A stretch of DNA of 6,213 bases from contig CAMLKX010000114.1 of NCBI GenBank assembly GCA_946480515.1, forward strand, positions 1 through 6,213, read 5' to 3'. The DNA comes from an uncultured Sphingomonadaceae bacterium (GTDB lineage Bacteria; Pseudomonadota; Alphaproteobacteria; Sphingomonadales; Sphingomonadaceae). Positions 1 through 6,213 of this stretch are shown piece after piece (within the stretch, counting starts at the first letter, position 1; every line of letters starts with the position of its first letter). The translations under genes and the position numbers were made by a program. Under the pieces are notes generated by a model. The model ran no database searches, was not told where the DNA came from, and saw only the letters and a list, made by a program, of their open reading frames with translations.

Positions 1-1
1 G

Positions 2-757
2 CTGCTCGAGCTCGTCGAGCTGGAGATCCGCGAGGAGCTTTCGAAGCGCGGCTTCGACGGCGACAATATTCCGATCGTCTCGGGTTCGGCGCTTGCGGTC
101 CTCGAGGATCGCGATGCCAACATCGGCGAAGAGAAGATCATGGAGCTGATGAAGGCCGTCGACGACTGGATCCCCCAGCCGGAGCGTCCGCTCGACAAGC
201 CGTTCCTGATGCCGATCGAGGACGTGTTCTCGATCTCGGGCCGTGGCACCGTGGTCACCGGCCGCGTCGAGACCGGCATCGTCAAGGTTGGCGAAGAAGT
301 CGAGATCGTCGGCATCCGCGATACCAAGAAAACCGTCGTCACCGGCGTCGAAATGTTCCGCAAGCTGCTCGATCAGGGCCAGGCCGGCGACAACATCGGC
401 GCTCTGCTCCGCGGCGTCGCCCGTGAGGACGTCGAGCGCGGCCAGGTGCTCTGCAAGCCGGGTTCAATCACTCCGCACACCGACTTCCAGGCCGAAGTCT
501 ATGTCCTCTCGAAGGACGAAGGCGGTCGCCACACGCCGTTCTTCGCCAACTATCGTCCGCAGTTCTACTTCCGCACCACGGACGTGACTGGTGAGGTTCA
601 GCTGCCGGAAGGCACCGAAATGGTCATGCCGGGCGACAATGTCAGCCTCGGCGTGAAGCTGATCGCTCCGATCGCGATGGATCAGGGCCTGCGCTTCGCG
701 ATCCGCGAAGGCGGTCGCACCGTCGGCGCGGGGGTTGTCGGCACGATCACGAAGTAA
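2..757 (+). CDS. tuf: Elongation factor Tu (EF-Tu), 3' part, truncated by window edge
   Basis: EF-Tu is the cytoplasmic GTPase that carries aminoacyl-tRNA to the ribosomal A site. The reading frame is open from base 2 and encodes 251 residues to a TAA stop. A full EF-Tu has about 395, so roughly the first 145 residues, with the P-loop, switch regions and NKxD motif, lie outside the window. What remains starts at the end of the G domain, including the G5 motif GSAL (visible residues 28-31). Domain 2 follows, starting near [16 protein letters not shown] and containing [11 protein letters not shown]. Domain 3 has [19 protein letters not shown] and ends in [10 protein letters not shown] before the terminal TITK. 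The ATG at 140 is internal and not a start. The gene sits directly upstream of rpsJ, so the str and S10 clusters adjoin, as in many alphaproteobacteria. Identification is secure; whether a second tuf copy exists elsewhere cannot be judged. Confidence 0.98.
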   Translation: MLELVELEIREELSKRGFDGDNIPIVSGSALAVLEDRDANIGEEKIMELMKAVDDWIPQPERPLDKPFLMPIEDVFSISGRGTVVTGRVETGIVKVGEEVEIVGIRDTKKTVVTGVEMFRKLLDQGQAGDNIGALLRGVAREDVERGQVLCKPGSITPHTDFQAEVYVLSKDEGGRHTPFFANYRPQFYFRTTDVTGEVQLPEGTEMVMPGDNVSLGVKLIAPIAMDQGLRFAIREGGRTVGAGVVGTITK

Positions 758-763
758 TATAGG
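735..763 (+). promoter_or_regulatory. Possible promoter overlapping the tuf stop codon
   Basis: TTGTCG at 735-740 and TATAGG at 758-763 are separated by exactly 17 nt. Each matches the sigma-70 consensus at 4 of 6 positions. A transcript from here would begin near 770 and give a leader of about 145 nt before rpsJ, containing both stem-loops of the gap. The match is weak and could arise by chance; readthrough from tuf may be the only source of S10-cluster transcription. Inference only. Confidence 0.25.
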
Positions 764-765
764 GC

Positions 766-799
766 GCGAGCCGCGCGATTCTTGTAACGTGCGGCTCGC
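766..799 (+). other. GC-rich stem-loop just after tuf
   Basis: Bases 766-777 pair with 788-799. The outer nine pairs (GCGAGCCGC with GCGGCTCGC) are perfect, and one G-T wobble plus two more G-C pairs follow, closing a 10-nt loop at 778-787. It begins 8 nt after the tuf stop. The following bases (TCTTCTGAGTT) are pyrimidine-rich but lack a solid T run. It could be a weak terminator, an mRNA 3'-end stabiliser for tuf, or the first helix of an S10 leader. The pairing is directly visible; the role is inferred. Confidence 0.5.
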
Positions 800-814
800 T
801 CTTCTGAGTTAGTT

Positions 815-871
815 TGGAACGCGCGGCGGACGAGGCCGGAAGGCCGGATTTGTCGCGAGTTCTATTTTTTT
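815..871 (+). terminator. Terminator/attenuator-like hairpin with T7 tail upstream of rpsJ
   Basis: Bases 815-820 pair with 859-864 (with one G-T). After a G-A mismatch (821/858), 822-830 pair with 849-857 (nine pairs, three of them G-T). After a small internal loop, GGCC 834-837 pairs with GGCC 842-845 around a GGAA loop, which is of GNRA type. The stem ends at 864 and seven T's (865-871) follow immediately. That is the architecture of a Rho-independent terminator. It lies 42 nt upstream of the rpsJ ATG, and no convincing promoter fits between. A conditional attenuator or leaky terminator is therefore more likely than a full stop for transcription. In E. coli the S10 leader is attenuated by L4 at a U-run hairpin; equivalence here is inference. 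Confidence 0.6.
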
Positions 872-913
872 GGTTTGCCTTTCGGGGCTGGCTCTTTCGC
901 ATCGGTAGTGGAC

Positions 914-1225
914 ATGGAAACGCAGAACATCCGGATTCGCCTTAAAGCCTTCGATCACCGCGTGCTCGATCAGGCCACTGGCGACATCGCCGACACGGCT
1001 CGGCGCACGGGTGCGCTCATCCGCGGCCCCATTCCTCTTCCGACGCGTATCGAGAAATTCACGGTCAACCGTTCGCCGCACATCGACAAGAAGTCGCGCG
1101 AGCAGTTTGAAGTCCGCACCTACAAGCGTCTGCTCGACATCGTTCAGCCGACGCCGCAGACGGTCGACGCGCTTATGAAGCTCGATCTCGCTGCCGGTGT
1201 AGACGTGGAGATCAAACTGGCCTAA
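914..1225 (+). CDS. rpsJ: 30S ribosomal protein S10
   Basis: S10 is a component of the 30S head. As NusE it also joins NusB in transcription antitermination and can link NusG to the ribosome. The 103-residue product has the normal family length. It begins [16 protein letters not shown] and carries the family signatures GPIPLPTR (38-45), the loop [18 protein letters not shown] (49-66) and RTYKRLLDI (68-76). The ATG at 914 fits the family N-terminus. In-frame TTG at 875 and GTG at 908 would add 13 or 2 residues unlike S10, and the 875 codon lies just after the terminator-like T run. There is no good Shine-Dalgarno: the bases before the start read GGTAGTGGAC. S10 is the first gene of the S10 cluster but is separated from rplC by about 200 nt, so it may be expressed partly on its own. 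Confidence 0.98.
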   Translation: METQNIRIRLKAFDHRVLDQATGDIADTARRTGALIRGPIPLPTRIEKFTVNRSPHIDKKSREQFEVRTYKRLLDIVQPTPQTVDALMKLDLAAGVDVEIKLA

Positions 1226-1381
1226 GGGCCGGGCGCGGCGGTTGAATCGCTCTTCTGTGATCCTGCCAGCGCACGACATTGGGATACCGCGGATGCTCGA
1301 CGCATCCGGCTGCGTCCCCCGCTTTCTGCCCTCCGGGCGGGAATAGCCCAGGCGGGGCACGCATTCATTTTGGGGCTGCAC

Positions 1382-1403
1382 GCCCGTGGAGCGATCCGCG
1401 GGC
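1382..1403 (+). other. 9-bp hairpin with GCGA tetraloop before the rplC ribosome-binding site
   Basis: Bases 1382-1390 (GCCCGTGGA) pair with 1395-1403 (TCCGCGGGC), with one T-G wobble, around the loop GCGA, a member of the stable GNRA class. The helix ends 7 nt before the rplC Shine-Dalgarno GAGGAG (1411-1416). Right next to it, CCTC 1403-1406 can pair with GAGG 1411-1414 around TGTT, which would cover the Shine-Dalgarno. The geometry suggests translational control of rplC; no ligand can be named from the sequence. Confidence 0.55.
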
Positions 1404-1410
1404 CTCTGTT

Positions 1411-1416
1411 GAGGAG
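1411..1416 (+). promoter_or_regulatory. Shine-Dalgarno for rplC
   Basis: GAGGAG lies 8 nt before the rplC ATG at 1425. It is the strongest ribosome-binding site in the first part of the window and fixes the start. Its first four bases can pair with CCTC at 1403-1406. Confidence 0.85.
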
Positions 1417-1424
1417 TCTGGATC

Positions 1425-2294
1425 ATGCGCACCGGCGTGATCGCAAAGAAGGTCGGCATGACCCGCCTGTTCCAGGCGGACGGCCGGCATGTGCCCGTGA
1501 CCGTACTGCAGCTTGACGGCGTGCAGGTGGTCGGGCGCCGCGAACAGGACCGCGACGGCTACACTGCCGTCCAGCTTGGCGCCGGGAGCGCCAAGGCAAA
1601 GAATGTCGCCAAGCCGCAGCGCGCTGCGTTCGGCAAGGCCGAGGTTGAGCCGAAGGCGAAGGTGGTTGAGTTTCGCGTCGCCGAGGACGCGCTGCTCGAC
1701 GTCGGGGCGGAAATTTCCGCCGATCACTTCGTCGCTGGCCAGCTGGTGGATGTCTCCGGCGTGACCCAGGGCAAGGGCTTTGCCGGGGCGATGAAGCGCT
1801 GGGGCTTCGGTGGTCTTCGGGCGACTCACGGCGTCTCGCTGTCGCACCGTTCGCATGGTTCGACGGGTAACCGCCAGGATCCGGGCCGGGTCTTCAAGAA
1901 CAAGAAGATGGCGGGACACATGGGCGCCCGCGATCGTACCCAGCAGAATCTTGAGGTCGTGCGCACCGACGCGGTTCGCGGTCTGCTGTTCATCAAGGGT
2001 TCGGTGCCCGGTCACAAGGGCAGCTGGCTGACCGTGGCGGACGCGATCAAGCTGCCGCGCAACGAAAGCGCGCCATATCCTGCCGGACTGCTTGAACGAG
2101 CGGCGTTGCAGGATGAGGCGGAGCACGCTCCGGCCGGTTTGGTCGATGAGGGTGCGGTCCACGAAATTCCGGCTCTGCCGAGCGACGAGGAAGTCGCGGC
2201 GATCGCGGCCGAGCAGACAACTCCGGAGAATGATCCGGGCGCGGCTGGCTCCGAGGGCGATGCCCCGGCCGCCGACGAAAGCAAGGAAGGCTAA
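1425..2294 (+). CDS. rplC: 50S ribosomal protein L3 with long acidic C-terminal tail
   Basis: L3 is an early-assembling 50S protein that binds the 3' end of 23S rRNA and sends a loop toward the peptidyl-transferase centre. The ATG at 1425 has a good Shine-Dalgarno. Family landmarks are the N-terminal [28 protein letters not shown] (116-128), [21 protein letters not shown] (134-154) and [11 protein letters not shown] (157-167). Q151 aligns with the glutamine (Q150) that PrmB methylates in E. coli. The protein has 289 residues, against 209 in E. coli. The globular family region ends near residue 210, and a tail of about 75 residues follows. The tail is rich in Ala, Glu, Asp, Pro and Gly, with about 18 acidic and only 2 Lys/Arg residues from 223 on. 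It is probably disordered, and its role is unknown. The final codons contain the Shine-Dalgarno of rplD. Confidence 0.98.
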   Translation: MRTGVIAKKVGMTRLFQADGRHVPVTVLQLDGVQVVGRREQDRDGYTAVQLGAGSAKAKNVAKPQRAAFGKAEVEPKAKVVEFRVAEDALLDVGAEISADHFVAGQLVDVSGVTQGKGFAGAMKRWGFGGLRATHGVSLSHRSHGSTGNRQDPGRVFKNKKMAGHMGARDRTQQNLEVVRTDAVRGLLFIKGSVPGHKGSWLTVADAIKLPRNESAPYPAGLLERAALQDEAEHAPAGLVDEGAVHEIPALPSDEEVAAIAAEQTTPENDPGAAGSEGDAPAADESKEG

Positions 2295-2297
2295 GCG

Positions 2298-2924
2298 ATG
2301 AAGGTCAAGGTCAAGACCCTCGACGCAGCGTCCGGCGGCGACATCGAGCTGAACGATGCCGTGTTTGGTGTCGAGCCGCGGGCCGACATCCTGCATCGCG
2401 TGGTGACGTGGCAGCTGGTCAATCGCCGCGGTCCAGCGCGTGCCGCGAGAGAGCGCAGCGATGTTGCTCGTACCGGCAAGAAGTTCGGCCGCCAGAAGGG
2501 TGGCGGCACTGCCCGTCACGGCGATCGGCGCGCTCCGATCTTCGTTGGCGGCGGCAAGGCTCACGGCCCCCGTGCGCGGGTGTTCACCGCAAGCCTCAAC
2601 AAGAAGGTTCGTGCGCTCGGGCTCAAGATGGCGCTGTCGTCCAAGGTGCTCGATGGTCAGCTGATCGTCGTCGACAATTTGGACGTTCAAGACGGCAAGA
2701 CGGCGGTGCTCGCCAAGCAGCTGTCGCAGCTCGGTTTCGGCAAGAGTGCGCTGGTGATCGATGGCGACGCGCTGAACGTCAGCTTCGCACATGCCTCGTC
2801 GAACCTGGCGAACGTCGACCTGCTGCCGGCGATGGGAGCCAATGTGTACGATATCATGCGTCACGAGACGCTGGTCCTGACCCGCGCCGCGGTCGAGAAG
2901 CTGGAGGCCAGGTTCAATGGCTAA
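2298..2924 (+). CDS. rplD: 50S ribosomal protein L4
   Basis: L4 binds domain I of 23S rRNA and extends a basic loop into the exit tunnel, where with L22 it forms the constriction. In E. coli it also represses its own S10 operon, which makes it the obvious candidate effector for the leaders in this window. The 208-residue product has normal length. The extended loop (about residues 43-97) contains [21 protein letters not shown] and [13 protein letters not shown]. The C-terminal globular part has LIVVDNLDV (122-130) and the ending [22 protein letters not shown]. The start at 2298 follows the rplC stop by 3 nt, and the Shine-Dalgarno AAGGAAGG (2283-2290) lies inside the end of rplC, suggesting coupled translation. 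Confidence 0.98.
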   Translation: MKVKVKTLDAASGGDIELNDAVFGVEPRADILHRVVTWQLVNRRGPARAARERSDVARTGKKFGRQKGGGTARHGDRRAPIFVGGGKAHGPRARVFTASLNKKVRALGLKMALSSKVLDGQLIVVDNLDVQDGKTAVLAKQLSQLGFGKSALVIDGDALNVSFAHASSNLANVDLLPAMGANVYDIMRHETLVLTRAAVEKLEARFNG

Positions 2925-3234
2925 GAAGCCCGAAAAGGCGGTTGAGAACCGCCATTACGACGTCGTGCTGGCGCCGCACATCACCGAGAAGACGACCATG
3001 CTGGCGGATTCGAACGCGGTCGTGTTCCGGGTCGCGGGCAGCGCGTCGAAGCCGCAGATCAAGGAAGCCATCGAAGCGATTTACGGCCGCACCGTGAAGA
3101 CCGTGAACACCATGGTGGTCAAGGGCAAGTCGAAGCGCTGGAAGGGTCAACCCTACAAGCGCTCCGACATCAAGAAAGCGATCGTGACTTTGGCCGATGG
3201 CCAGGACCCGATCGACATCACGAGCGGGATCTAA
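2917..3234 (+). CDS. rplW: 50S ribosomal protein L23
   Basis: L23 sits at the mouth of the exit tunnel and is the docking site for trigger factor and for the signal recognition particle. The 105-residue product has normal length. It shows [17 protein letters not shown] (13-29), where E24 matches the trigger-factor-binding glutamate (E18) of E. coli L23. It also has [30 protein letters not shown] in its second half. The start ATG at 2917 lies inside rplD: the two genes share the 8 bases 2917-2924 (ATGGCTAA), out of frame with each other. The Shine-Dalgarno GGAGG (2903-2907) is 9 nt upstream, within rplD. Translation is therefore very likely coupled to L4. Confidence 0.98.
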   Translation: MAKKPEKAVENRHYDVVLAPHITEKTTMLADSNAVVFRVAGSASKPQIKEAIEAIYGRTVKTVNTMVVKGKSKRWKGQPYKRSDIKKAIVTLADGQDPIDITSGI

Positions 3235-3237
3235 GCC

Positions 3238-4074
<837 letters not shown>

Positions 4075-4077
4075 GCC

Positions 4078-4353
4078 ATGGCCCGTTCCATCTGGAAAGG
4101 TCCGTTCGTCGAGCTGTCGCTCCTGAAGAAGGCGGAAGCCGCTCAGGACAAGGGCGGCCGCGCGCCGATCAAGACCTGGTCGCGCCGCTCGACCATCCTG
4201 CCACAGTTCGTCGGCTTGACCTTCAACGTCTATAACGGCCGCAAGTTCGTGCCCGTGTCCGTCAATGAGGACATGGTCGGCATGAAGCTCGGTGAGTTCG
4301 CCCCGACGCGCTACTTCCCTGGCCATGCCGCGGACAAGAAGGGCAAGCGCTGA
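4078..4353 (+). CDS. rpsS: 30S ribosomal protein S19
   Basis: S19 binds the 30S head next to S13, near the A-site tRNA and the inter-subunit bridge. The 91-residue product has normal length. It has [11 protein letters not shown] at the N-terminus, [19 protein letters not shown] (31-49), [10 protein letters not shown] (51-60) and KLGEFAPTR (70-78), all family hallmarks, then a short basic tail. The start at 4078 is three bases after the rplB stop, at the same TAAGCCATGGC junction seen at the start of rplB. The Shine-Dalgarno GAAGGG (4065-4070) lies within the lysine-rich end of rplB. The TGA stop shares its last base with the rplV start. Confidence 0.98.
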   Translation: MARSIWKGPFVELSLLKKAEAAQDKGGRAPIKTWSRRSTILPQFVGLTFNVYNGRKFVPVSVNEDMVGMKLGEFAPTRYFPGHAADKKGKR

Positions 4354-4730
4354 TGTCCAAGCCAGCATCCCCCCGCAAGGTTGGCGACAAGGAAGCGCTC
4401 GCCATCGGCAACACGATCCGTGGCTCGGCGCGCAAGCTGAACCTGGTCGCCGGTCTGATCCGTGGCCGCAAGGTTGAAGAGGCTCTGAACATCCTCAAAT
4501 TTTCGCCCAAGGCGATGGCTGATGATGTCCGCAAGGTGCTCGCTTCGGCCGTGGCCAATGCCGAGAACAACCATAACCTCGATGTCGACAGCCTGGTTGT
4601 CGCCGAGGCGAGTGTCGGCAAGTCGATCTCGATGAAGCGGTTCGCAACCCGCGCTCGCGGCCGTTCGACCCGGATCGTCAAGCCGTTCAGCCGAATCCGC
4701 GTCGTCGTGCGCGAGCAGGAAGAAGCGTAA
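4353..4730 (+). CDS. rplV: 50S ribosomal protein L22
   Basis: L22 contacts all six domains of 23S rRNA, and its long beta-hairpin lines the exit tunnel opposite L4. The 125-residue product is slightly longer than E. coli L22 (110). It has an N-terminal extension of a few residues and a short EQEEA tail. [23 protein letters not shown] (23-45) and [16 protein letters not shown] (62-77) are family hallmarks. The hairpin tip is [19 protein letters not shown] at 94-96 corresponds to the tripeptide whose loss gives erythromycin resistance in E. coli, and it is intact here. The start overlaps the rpsS stop as TGATG; GAAGGG (4338-4343) is the Shine-Dalgarno. The stop overlaps the rpsC start as TAATG. 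Confidence 0.98.
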   Translation: MSKPASPRKVGDKEALAIGNTIRGSARKLNLVAGLIRGRKVEEALNILKFSPKAMADDVRKVLASAVANAENNHNLDVDSLVVAEASVGKSISMKRFATRARGRSTRIVKPFSRIRVVVREQEEA

Positions 4731-5437
4731 TGGGTCAGAAAACCTCTCCGATCGGACTCCGGCTGCAGATCAACCGGACCTGGGACAGCCGCTGGTTCGC
4801 GGAAGGCCAGGATTATGGCCGGCTGCTGCTCGAGGATCTGAAGATCCGCCGCTATGTGATGTCGAAGCTGCCGCAGGCGGCGATCTCCAAGGTGGTGATC
4901 GAGCGTCCGGCCAAGCTCTGCCGGGTCAGCATCTACGCGGCCCGTCCCGGTGTGATCATCGGCAAGAAGGGCAGCGACATCGAGAAGCTCAAGAAAGAGC
5001 TTGGCAAGATGACTTCCTCGGAGGTGAGCCTCAACATCGTCGAAATCCGCAAGCCGGAGATCGATGCGCGGCTCGTCGCCCAAGGCGTCGCCGATCAGCT
5101 CGAGCGCCGCATTGCGTTCCGCCGGGCGATGAAGCGGGCGGTTCAGTCCGCGCTGCGCCTGGGGGCTGAGGGCATTCGGATCACCTGCTCGGGACGTCTC
5201 GGCGGGGCTGAGATCGCCCGCACCGAATGGTATCGCGAAGGCCGCGTGCCGCTGCATACCCTGCGCGGCAACGTCGATTACGCCGAAGCTCAGGCGCACA
5301 CCGCCTATGGCGTGTGCGGCGTCAAGGTGTGGGTCTTCAAGGGCGAGATCCTCGGGCATGATCCGATGGCCCAGGACCGGCTGATGATGGAAGCGCAGAC
5401 TTCGGGCGTCCGTCCGGCGCGCGAAGACCGCCGCTAA
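4730..5437 (+). CDS. rpsC: 30S ribosomal protein S3
   Basis: S3 sits on the solvent side of the 30S head at the mRNA entry tunnel and takes part in mRNA unwinding. The 235-residue product has normal length. It begins [22 protein letters not shown]. The type II KH domain has the GxxG loop GKKG at 78-81 within [20 protein letters not shown]. The C-terminal domain has RRAMKRAVQ, in which R131, R132 and K135 match the E. coli residues tied to helicase activity. [19 protein letters not shown] (154-172) and [14 protein letters not shown] (197-210) follow. The start at 4730 overlaps the rplV stop by one base; the Shine-Dalgarno AGGAAG (4717-4722) lies in rplV. The gene is complete and unremarkable. 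Confidence 0.99.
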   Translation: MGQKTSPIGLRLQINRTWDSRWFAEGQDYGRLLLEDLKIRRYVMSKLPQAAISKVVIERPAKLCRVSIYAARPGVIIGKKGSDIEKLKKELGKMTSSEVSLNIVEIRKPEIDARLVAQGVADQLERRIAFRRAMKRAVQSALRLGAEGIRITCSGRLGGAEIARTEWYREGRVPLHTLRGNVDYAEAQAHTAYGVCGVKVWVFKGEILGHDPMAQDRLMMEAQTSGVRPAREDRR

Positions 5438-5449
5438 GGAAGAACGATC

Positions 5450-5881
5450 ATGCTGCAGCCCAAGCGCACAAAATTCCGCAAGGCCTTCAAAGGCCGGATC
5501 CACGGCAACGCCAAGGGCGGTACCGAACTCAACTTCGGTGCCTTCGGACTCAAGGCGATGGAACCGGACCGGATCACCGCCCGCCAGATCGAGGCGGCTC
5601 GCCGCGCGATCACGCGCCACATCCGCCGTCAGGGCCGGTTGTGGATCCGCGTGTTTCCGGACGTTCCGGTCAGCTCCAAGCCGGCCGAAGTCCGCATGGG
5701 CTCGGGCAAGGGCTCGCCAGAGTTCTGGGTGGCGCGGGTGAAGCCAGGCCGGATCCTGTTCGAGCTTGACGGAGTTCCCGGCCCGCTCGCCAAGACGGCG
5801 TTCGAGCGCGCTGCGGAAAAATTGCCAATTCGCACCAAGGTGGTCGCCCGCCTCGGTGAATCGCTGGTCGAGGAGGATTGA
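5450..5881 (+). CDS. rplP: 50S ribosomal protein L16
   Basis: L16 is a late-assembling 50S protein that organises the A-site tRNA-binding region. The 143-residue product has near-normal length (E. coli 136). It shows [16 protein letters not shown] at the N-terminus, [20 protein letters not shown] (32-51), [21 protein letters not shown] (64-84) and [20 protein letters not shown]82 occupies the position of the arginine (R81) hydroxylated in E. coli L16; whether a hydroxylase exists here cannot be seen. The start at 5450 lies 12 nt after the rpsC stop. The Shine-Dalgarno AAGGA (5436-5440) uses two bases of that stop codon. The gene's last codons contain the AGGAGG that serves rpmC. Confidence 0.98.
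   Translation: MLQPKRTKFRKAFKGRIHGNAKGGTELNFGAFGLKAMEPDRITARQIEAARRAITRHIRRQGRLWIRVFPDVPVSSKPAEVRMGSGKGSPEFWVARVKPGRILFELDGVPGPLAKTAFERAAEKLPIRTKVVARLGESLVEED
5871..5876 (+). promoter_or_regulatory. Shine-Dalgarno that decides the rpmC start
   Basis: AGGAGG lies inside the last codons of rplP. It is 7 nt before GTG 5884 but only 1 nt before the alternative TTG 5878. This spacing selects the GTG as the rpmC start. Confidence 0.85.
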
Positions 5882-5883
5882 CC

Positions 5884-6090
5884 GTGGCCGCCATTGACGA
5901 TCTCAAGGCCAAGAGCGACGACCAGCTGCAGCAGCAGCTATCGGAGCTGAAGCGCGAGCAGTTCAACCTGCGCTTCCAGGCCGCCACCAACCAGCTCGAG
6001 AAGCCGTCGCGGGTCCGCGAGGTGCGCCGCACCATCGCCCGCATCCGGACTCTCCAGAATCAGCGCGCCGCCGCTTCCAAGCAGGCGTAA
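5884..6090 (+). CDS. rpmC: 50S ribosomal protein L29
   Basis: L29 is a small helical-hairpin protein next to L23 at the exit-tunnel mouth. With GTG as start, the product is 68 residues, a normal length (E. coli 63). It begins MAAIDDLKAKSDDQL. The family core is ELKREQFNLRFQ (21-32), followed by ATNQLEKPSRVREVRRTIARI (34-54), and the protein ends in a short Ala/Lys-rich tail. A TTG at 5878 would add two residues and overlap the rplP stop, but it sits almost on top of the AGGAGG site, so GTG 5884 is preferred. The gap from the rplP stop is two bases, so coupling with L16 is likely. Confidence 0.95.
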   Translation: MAAIDDLKAKSDDQLQQQLSELKREQFNLRFQAATNQLEKPSRVREVRRTIARIRTLQNQRAAASKQA

Positions 6091-6102
6091 GGAGTTTCAA
6101 CG

Positions 6103-6213
6103 ATGCCAAAGCGCGTCCTCACCGGCACCGTGGTGTCCGACAAGGGTGACAAGACAGTCGTGGTCCGGGTCGAGCGGCGGGTGAAGCACCCGCTGTACGG
6201 CAAGATCATCAAG
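6103..6213 (+). CDS. rpsQ: 30S ribosomal protein S17, 5' part, truncated by window edge
   Basis: S17 is a primary 16S rRNA-binding protein with an OB fold. Only the first 37 codons are in the window: [20 protein letters not shown] followed by [17 protein letters not shown]. This matches the family N-terminus, with the GxVVSDKxDKTVVV strand pair and the KHPLYGK signature. The start at 6103 is 12 nt after the rpmC stop. The Shine-Dalgarno AAGGAG (6089-6094) overlaps that stop codon and is 8 nt from the ATG. The remaining half or so of the gene lies beyond the right edge. Confidence 0.96.
   Translation, partial: MPKRVLTGTVVSDKGDKTVVVRVERRVKHPLYGKIIK

Larger units (their letters stand above)
1226..1424 (+). 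promoter_or_regulatory. Structured rpsJ-rplC intergenic region, candidate rplC mRNA leader
   Basis: This is the largest gap in the window, and it is dense in inverted repeats. Hairpin 1: 1290-1296 pairs with 1302-1308 (7 bp, 5-nt loop). Hairpin 2: TGCGT 1311-1315 pairs with 1359-1363 and CCCCGC 1317-1322 with 1352-1357, with one C-C mismatch between them. It encloses a small GCCC/GGGC hairpin at 1328-1338 and is followed by TTCATTTT (1364-1371). Hairpin 3: 1382-1403, described separately. No convincing promoter was found. The close packing of genes elsewhere suggests the gap is kept for an RNA function such as autoregulation by a ribosomal protein or attenuation. The pairings are visible; the function is inferred. 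Confidence 0.45.

Noticed and set aside
875..913. Upstream TTG start for rpsJ adding 13 residues
   Set aside because: The extra residues do not match S10 N-termini, and the codon sits 3 nt after the T7 run of the terminator-like hairpin.
1242..1290. Promoter upstream of rplC (TTGAAT-like and GATAC-like elements)
   Set aside because: No pair of hexamers with acceptable spacing and matches was found, so I do not call a promoter in this gap.
809..1459. 216-codon - strand frame covering rpsJ and both gaps
   Set aside because: It is fully antisense to rpsJ and shows no family resemblance. The inverted repeats in the gaps explain that sequence better as RNA structure on the + strand.
1365..2864. 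499-codon open frame on the - strand across rplC and rplD
   Set aside because: It lies antisense to two unmistakable ribosomal protein genes. Its composition (rich in Arg, His, Leu, Ala) is typical of antisense frames in GC-rich DNA, and it has no recognisable domain.
2408..3097. 229-codon + strand frame overlapping rplD and rplW in another frame
   Set aside because: It is an Arg/Ser/Cys-rich out-of-frame translation of certain genes, with no ribosome-binding site or family match.
4262..5620. 452-codon open frame on the - strand across rpsS, rplV, rpsC and rplP
   Set aside because: It is antisense to four certain genes, has no family motif, and is a product of codon-position GC bias.
5878..5883. 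TTG start for rpmC
   Set aside because: It lies one base after AGGAGG, too close for initiation; GTG 5884 has proper 7-nt spacing.

Overview
This window is a housekeeping ribosomal-protein locus from a GC-rich bacterium, most likely an alphaproteobacterium of the order Sphingomonadales. The evidence is the gene order (tuf running straight into the S10 cluster), the strong preference for G or C at third codon positions, the wording of S10 and EF-Tu, and an L3 with a long acidic C-terminal tail. The order-level placement rests on remembered family sequences, not on a search.

Layout, all on the + strand: 3' part of tuf (EF-Tu, 2-757, cut by the left edge); a 156-nt gap; rpsJ (S10, 914-1225); a 199-nt gap; then a tightly packed run rplC (L3), rplD (L4), rplW (L23), rplB (L2), rpsS (S19), rplV (L22), rpsC (S3), rplP (L16), rpmC (L29) and the 5' part of rpsQ (S17, cut by the right edge). 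From rplC onward, genes are separated by 12 nt or less or overlap: 8 nt at rplD/rplW, and 1 nt at rpsS/rplV and rplV/rpsC. One transcript with translational coupling is the natural reading. No mobile element, CRISPR array, tRNA or rRNA was seen, and there is no gene-free stretch longer than 300 bases.

The genes work together in ribosome assembly and translation. EF-Tu delivers aminoacyl-tRNA. S10, S19, S3 and S17 belong to the small subunit. L3, L4, L23, L2, L22, L16 and L29 belong to the large subunit, where they line the peptidyl-transferase region, the exit tunnel and its mouth.

The less ordinary content lies in the two gaps. The tuf-rpsJ gap holds two stem-loops. The second (815-864) is a long imperfect hairpin with a GGAA loop followed directly by seven T's, which is the shape of an intrinsic terminator or attenuator, only 42 nt upstream of the rpsJ start. 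A weak promoter-like pair overlaps the end of tuf. Together these resemble an S10-operon leader of the kind that L4 regulates in E. coli, but this is inference. The rpsJ-rplC gap is also highly foldable: a 7-bp hairpin, a larger nested stem, a 9-bp hairpin capped by a GCGA tetraloop just before the rplC Shine-Dalgarno, and a small hairpin that could cover that Shine-Dalgarno. A 17-codon upstream ORF of doubtful status lies inside the same region. I see no novel protein system here; these leader RNAs are the best candidates for something undescribed.
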